DNA of 35,084 bases from Deltaproteobacteria bacterium (lineage in GTDB: Bacteria > Desulfobacterota > Desulfobacteria > Desulfobacterales > JAFDMD01), in contig JAFDMD010000010.1 of NCBI GenBank assembly GCA_019306185.1, positions 1-35,084 of the forward strand. The letters run 5' to 3'. A model generated the notes under the pieces. It did no database searches and had not been told where the DNA came from. It saw only the letters and a program-made list of their open reading frames with translations. Shown here one piece after another: positions 30,182 through 35,084 of this stretch (position 1 is its first letter; the number at the start of each line of letters is the position of its first letter). A program made the position numbers and the translations under genes.

Positions 30182-30930
30182 CATATAATTTGACTTAAGA
30201 AAAGCCTACTCCTGTCGCTTTGCGGATTTTCAAAAAAATCAATCGGATTATTCTCTTCGATTATCATCCCCTCGTCCATAAATATTACCCTTTGAGCAAC
30301 CTCTTTTGCAAAACCCATCTCATGAGTAACAACTATCATTGTCATGCCTTCCACCGCCAGTTGCATCATTACGTCCAATACCTCTTTAACCATTTCCGGA
30401 TCAAGCGCGGAAGTAGGTTCGTCAAACAACATAACTTTAGGCTTCATACAAAGACTTCTTGCAATGGCAACCCTTTGCTGCTGCCCGCCGGACAGCTGCC
30501 CCGGATACTTTTTCGCCTGCTCCGCGATCTTTACCTTTTCAAGATAAAACATAGCGGTTTCTTCCGCCTCTTTTTTGGAAATTTTTCTTACCCAAATAGG
30601 ACCTAAAGTTAAATTATCTAATATAGTAAGATGCGGAAAAAGATTAAAATGTTGAAAAACCATTCCGACTTCGGCTCTTATTTTTTCTATATTCTTTATA
30701 TTATCCGTCAAATCCGAACCGGCTACTCTTATGCTTCCTTTTTGATGCTCTTCCAACCTGTTTATACATCTTATTAAAGTGGATTTTCCGGATCCGGAAG
30801 GTCCGCAAACCACTATAATCTCACGCTGTAAAACCGAAAGATTTATATCTTTTAATACCTGAAAATCTCCGTACCATTTGTTTAACCCCTTTATCTCTAT
30901 AAACGGGGCTACATCTTTCTTATTTTTCAT
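30181..30930 (-). CDS. aapP: amino acid ABC transporter ATP-binding protein
   Basis: [57 protein letters not shown]. Confidence 0.92.
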   Translation of the reverse strand: MKNKKDVAPFIEIKGLNKWYGDFQVLKDINLSVLQREIIVVCGPSGSGKSTLIRCINRLEEHQKGSIRVAGSDLTDNIKNIEKIRAEVGMVFQHFNLFPHLTILDNLTLGPIWVRKISKKEAEETAMFYLEKVKIAEQAKKYPGQLSGGQQQRVAIARSLCMKPKVMLFDEPTSALDPEMVKEVLDVMMQLAVEGMTMIVVTHEMGFAKEVAQRVIFMDEGMIIEENNPIDFFENPQSDRSRLFLSQII

Positions 30931-31962
30931 TAAATTGTTTCTCCGTATCCAGTTCCTCTTCTAATTTGCGGCTGAAATTAGACATAGAAAAACAACCCGC
31001 AAAATAAAGAACCGCTATAAAAATATAAACTTCCGTACTAAAGCCCATCCATTTCGGGTTGGACAAAACCGTTTGAGAAGTTTTTAAAATATCGTAAAGC
31101 GCTATTATTACCACAAGCGAGGTATCTTTAAACGCCGAAATCAGAATAGATACCGTAGGCGGAATTACAATTTTTAAAGCTTGAGGCAAAATTATAAGCC
31201 TCATACTCAAATAATAATTCAACCCCAAAGAAGCCGCAGCTTCATACTGCCCTTTGTTCGTCCCTTGCAGCCCGCCTCTTACAACTTCGGCTACATAAGC
31301 CGCTGTAAAAAGAATAATTGCGACTTGAGCCCTTATTATCTTATCTATCGTAACCCCTTCCGGCAAAAAAAGAGGAAATATTATCGAAGACATAAATAAA
31401 AGACTTATTAAGGGCACCCCTCTTATAAGCTCTATATAAACTATACATAAAACTTTTATTGCCGGCATTTTAGACAATCTTCCCAAAGCGAGAATAACTC
31501 CCAAAGGATAAGCAGCGGCAAGCCCGAATACCGCAGCAAAAGAGTAAGAGGAAGTCCGCCCCAGTTAGCGCTGTTCACCGGAACAAGTCCGAATATTCCG
31601 CCCTTCATAAGAATCCCCATCACCGGAAGCCCCGCAATCCAGAATCCGAGAAGCGCCTTTGATCTGTATTTTTTATTCCTTGTGAAATAAAGAAGAGTAA
31701 AAAGAATCATCATCGAGACAAAAGGTCTCCAATGCTCCTCGTAAGGATAAAAACCAAAAATTATAAATCTAATATTATAAGTTATTACAGACCAGCATGC
31801 GCCGGAACCGCTTTTGCATACCTCGCTTTCGGCAAACCAACTGCTTTCGATAAAAGCCCATTTTATAAAAGGGGGAATAGTTTTAAATAATATAAAAAGA
31901 ATAATTACGGTTAAAGCGGAATTAAAAGGAGTTGAAAAAAGATTCTTTTTAATCCATTTCAT
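30920..31962 (-). pseudogene. aapM: amino acid ABC transporter permease AapM, apparently frameshifted (ORFs 31456-31962 and 30920-31504)
   Basis: N-terminal ORF matches the AapM start (GACWSVI...FGFYPYEEHWRP...NWGGLPLTLLL), C-terminal ORF continues in another frame (VFGLAAAYPLGVILALGRLSKMPAIK...ELIRGVPLISLLF). Confidence 0.75.
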
Positions 31963-31963
31963 G

Positions 31964-33139
31964 TTATCTCTCCTTTAACGCCATCTTTTTATTATATAAA
32001 TTCATCAAATAAGAGGCGATAAGGCTAAATGCCAGATAAAACGCCATAATCAAAGCGACTCCTTCAATAGATTGCCCCGTTTGATTTATAGTAGTATTTG
32101 CTACCGATACAAAATCCGGAAATCCTATGGCGATTGCAAGAGAAGAGTTTTTTACAAGATTCAACATCTGACTTGTAAGCGGCGGAATCATTACTCTTAA
32201 CGCCTGCGGAAGTATTACAAGCCCCATAATTTGCCCCTTTTTTAAACCCAAAGAAGCTGCCGCCTCTTTTTGTCCTTTGCTTACGGATTGAATTCCGGCT
32301 CGCACAATTTCCGCTATAAATGCGGCGGTATATAAAATCAGTCCGCATAAAAGAGCGGCAAACTCCGGAGACAATACCGCGCCTCCCTTAAAATTAAAAC
32401 CGGATAATACAGGCATATCGATTTTAAAATATGCGCCCGTCAAAATCCACGTAATAATCGGCGCTCCGATCATAAGAAATAGAGCAGGATAAAATACCCG
32501 AAAAATCTTTCCTGTTTTTCTTTCTCTTTTATCCGATATTCTTTTAATTACATAAGAAATAGCCGCCCCCGCAATAAAGGCGATAAAAACAAATTTGTAG
32601 GAAAAATGAAATAAAGGAGAAGCTACGGCAAACCCTCGGTTCGATATAAAAATCCAAGAAAAAGGATGCAAAGCGTCTCTCGGAGGCGGGAACAAATCAT
32701 AAAATAAGGCATAAAAAAAAAACAACTGCAAAAGAATAGGAATATTTTGCATAACCTCTATATATATAAGAGCAAGCTTTGAAATCAACCAGTTTGAAGA
32801 AAGTCTTGCTATTCCTATAAAAATTCCGAAAACAATAGAAAAAATAATTCCTATAACCGACACCTTTAAAGTATTTATTGCGCCGACCATAAGAGCCTTG
32901 CCGTAAGTATCCGCCGCAGAATAGGAAACCGCAGATTCGCCGATTTCAAAAGACGCCTCCTTTTGCAAAAAGCCGAAACCGGTAGCTATAGACTGTCTTT
33001 CCAAATTTTCAACCGCATTTGAAATAAGATACCAGCCTATAAAACCTACAAAAAGGCAGGCTGCTATCTGAGAGATTACGGCTCTTTTTTTTTGGTCAAG
33101 CCAAAAAGGCGTTTTTATTTTCGATATTTCGGAGTTCAT
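31964..33139 (-). CDS. aapQ: amino acid ABC transporter permease
   Basis: Long HisM-type permease; GYLISNAVENLERQSIATGFGFL; IPILLQLFFFYALFYDLFPPPRDA; AEIVRAGIQSVSKGQKEAAASLGL. Confidence 0.92.
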   Translation of the reverse strand: MNSEISKIKTPFWLDQKKRAVISQIAACLFVGFIGWYLISNAVENLERQSIATGFGFLQKEASFEIGESAVSYSAADTYGKALMVGAINTLKVSVIGIIFSIVFGIFIGIARLSSNWLISKLALIYIEVMQNIPILLQLFFFYALFYDLFPPPRDALHPFSWIFISNRGFAVASPLFHFSYKFVFIAFIAGAAISYVIKRISDKRERKTGKIFRVFYPALFLMIGAPIITWILTGAYFKIDMPVLSGFNFKGGAVLSPEFAALLCGLILYTAAFIAEIVRAGIQSVSKGQKEAAASLGLKKGQIMGLVILPQALRVMIPPLTSQMLNLVKNSSLAIAIGFPDFVSVANTTINQTGQSIEGVALIMAFYLAFSLIASYLMNLYNKKMALKER

Positions 33140-33214
33140 TATATTTACAATTATTATCTAACAAAATTCAATCATCATTTTTTATTATTAATTATTCTTA
33201 ATAATGTTATAATC

Positions 33215-33370
33215 TTAATTAAGGAATTTTTCCTCTCTTCGCTCGTCAAAATGAGAAGCAAAAATAAAATTAGTCCAAATAATAATGACAAGAAAAAATA
33301 ACATTTGCCGAAATAATACGGCAAAAATAAAAAACTGTCTTATCAAGTAAAGCGAAAAACCCCTTAATTA
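33215..33370. repeat. cassette I-like repeat standing alone
   Basis: cttaattaaggaatttttcctctcttcgctcgtcaaaatga ... aaagcgaaaaaccccttaattatt; inverted ends, no family A sequence around it. Confidence 0.6.
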
Positions 33371-33429
33371 TTTTGGATAATCCTTTTTTTCAATTAAATA
33401 TCTTTAACAATTAAATAGAAAAACAAATC

Positions 33430-34443
33430 CTACCTAAAAGGAGGAGCATACATAAGTCCGCCTTCCGTCCATAAAGCGTTAAGCCCGCGTTCTATGCCGA
33501 GAGAAGTGTTTTTGCCCACATTACGCTCAAAAATTTCTCCGTAATTTCCAACCTGTTTTATTATATTATACGCCCACTTATCGCTTAATCCCAAAGTTTT
33601 ACCCATTCCCGGAGTAACTCCCAAAAAGCGTTTTATTTCAGGATTTTCGCTATTAAGTTTTGCGTCAACGTTTGCAGAGGTTATATCAAATTCTTCGGCG
33701 TTAATTAAAGCCATTACAACAAAATTAACAATATCAAACCACTGATCATCTCCATGTCTTACCGCCGGAGCAAGAGGCTCTTTTGATATTATTTCCGGCA
33801 GAACCTCATAATCGTTTGGATTAGGAGCTACGGCTCGCTGCCCTGCAAGTTGAGAAATATCCGAAGTAAGGCAGTCGCATCTTCCCGAAAAAAAAGCCTT
33901 GTTCAACTCCGCGCTCTGCTCGATTACCACAGGCTTCCAATCCATTTTATGAGTGCGGAAAAAATCCGCAGCGTTCATTTCGGTAGTAGTTCCGGGTAAA
34001 ACGCATACGGTTGCGCCGCCCAATTCTTGCGCGCTTTTTATGCCAAGCTTTTTCGGAACCAAAAACCCCTGCCCGTCATAATAATTAACATGAGCAAAAT
34101 TTATTCCGTTAGTCGTCTCCCTTGTTAGCGTTTGAGTAGTGTTTCGGCATAATACGTCTATCTCTTTGGATTGAAGCGCCGTAAGACGCTGTACCGCGGT
34201 TAAAGGAATAAATTCCGCTTTCGAAGCGTCTCCGAAAATTGCGGCTGCAATCGCTTTTGCCGTATCAACGTCAAGCCCCTTCCAAACGCCCTTGTCGTCC
34301 GGCATGCCAAACCCGAAAACCGAACCGTTAACCCCCGCTTTAATATGACCTCTTTTTTTAACCTCGTCTAATGTTCCGGCCGCGCATACTACGGCAAACC
34401 CTGCCAATACAATCGATAACAAAACAATTTTTAAATAACGCAT
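33430..34443 (-). CDS. aapJ: general L-amino acid ABC transporter substrate-binding protein
   Basis: Signal peptide; GTLDEVKKRGHIKAGVNG; GLDVDTAKAIAAAIFGD; CRNTTQTLTRE; VRHGDDQWFDIVN. Confidence 0.93.
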   Translation of the reverse strand: MRYLKIVLLSIVLAGFAVVCAAGTLDEVKKRGHIKAGVNGSVFGFGMPDDKGVWKGLDVDTAKAIAAAIFGDASKAEFIPLTAVQRLTALQSKEIDVLCRNTTQTLTRETTNGINFAHVNYYDGQGFLVPKKLGIKSAQELGGATVCVLPGTTTEMNAADFFRTHKMDWKPVVIEQSAELNKAFFSGRCDCLTSDISQLAGQRAVAPNPNDYEVLPEIISKEPLAPAVRHGDDQWFDIVNFVVMALINAEEFDITSANVDAKLNSENPEIKRFLGVTPGMGKTLGLSDKWAYNIIKQVGNYGEIFERNVGKNTSLGIERGLNALWTEGGLMYAPPFR

Positions 34444-34685
34444 TTTCTTTCCTTTCTTTTAACCTTGAATTGCCGAATGTTATTTAATAAATGATATTTA
34501 TTAAATAAAACCAATTTATCAATCAAATACAATTTAAACTTTTCACAGTCAAATAAAAAAATCAACATATTGTACCGGCGTATTATACATATAAAAAACA
34601 ATAAAACCGTTTTGATAAGAAAAAAATTTAATCTCTATCGTCTTGAGAATTAAAATTTAAGCATAACGTAAAAAAAAGACATAAT

Positions 34686-34974
34686 TAGTCGATGCTGAAA
34701 AACCTGCATTTTAAGCGTAAACGGTTTTGCCGATATCTATTATTTATCGCTTTTGATTAAAGGATTTCTCCTCGCTTTGCTCGTCGAAATAACAAGCAAA
34801 AATAACTTATGTTAAAATAACAGAAGGTAATCTTGAACTGTCATTTCAACCGAAGGGAGAAATCCCTTAATTAGCGCCTTCCGATCTTATCCTTTGTTCC
34901 TTTGTACAAATCTTTTTGCTATTAAAATTTTTTTAATAATGGGAATTTTATCTTAAAATTTGCAAGAAAATATT
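34686..34974 (+). repeat. family A MITE-like element, copy A7, contains cassette I at about 34756-34872; right end interrupted
   Basis: tagtcgatgctgaaaaacctgcattttaagcgtaaacggttttgcc ... ttgcaagaaaatatta then divergence (gggtctgttgacatttt). Confidence 0.85.
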
Positions 34975-35011
34975 AGGGTCTGTTGACATTTTCGGAATAA
35001 CAGCTTGAAAT

Positions 35012-35074
35012 ACCATCGCAATCTCGTAAATTGTTTTTTTTTACATATAAAAGTAATAATGAGATTGCGATGGT
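35012..35074. repeat. 14-bp perfect inverted repeat near window end
   Basis: accatcgcaatctc (35012-35025) / gagattgcgatggt (35061-35074). Confidence 0.8.
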
Positions 35075-35084
35075 TCGACTAATG

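Overview
AT-rich bacterial chromosomal window, mostly conserved core genes. On the + strand: thiolase, AI-2E family permease, gyrA, gpsA, radC, pgk, a VTT-domain protein, tandem chalcone-isomerase-like secreted proteins, acyP and a Cds6/SnoaL-like exported protein. On the - strand: a PP-loop thiouridylase-like protein, rlpA, larC plus an HMA-tailed permease, a four-subunit 2-oxoacid:ferredoxin oxidoreductase with an adjacent PsrB/PadC-like 4Fe-4S protein, rpoD, dnaG, hisA, hisB and aapJQMP. Gene content suggests a Desulfobacterota-like lineage (inference only). No CRISPR array, tRNA, rRNA, transposase or defence system was recognised. The most unusual content is intergenic. One repeat family (A) is MITE-like, with about 17-bp terminal inverted repeats TAGTCGATGCTGAAAAA...TTTTTCAGCATCGACTA. 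A palindromic cassette (I, TTAAGGGATTTCTC...GAGAAATCCCTTAA) is nested in some A copies and stands alone elsewhere. A second, long-palindrome family (B, about 133-144 bp) repeatedly starts or ends within a few bases of stop codons. Other points: a probable frameshift in aapM, two conserved-looking small ORFs (one missed by the ORF track), and a recent tandem duplication flanked by direct copies of element A. All family assignments are from reading sequence motifs; no searches were run.
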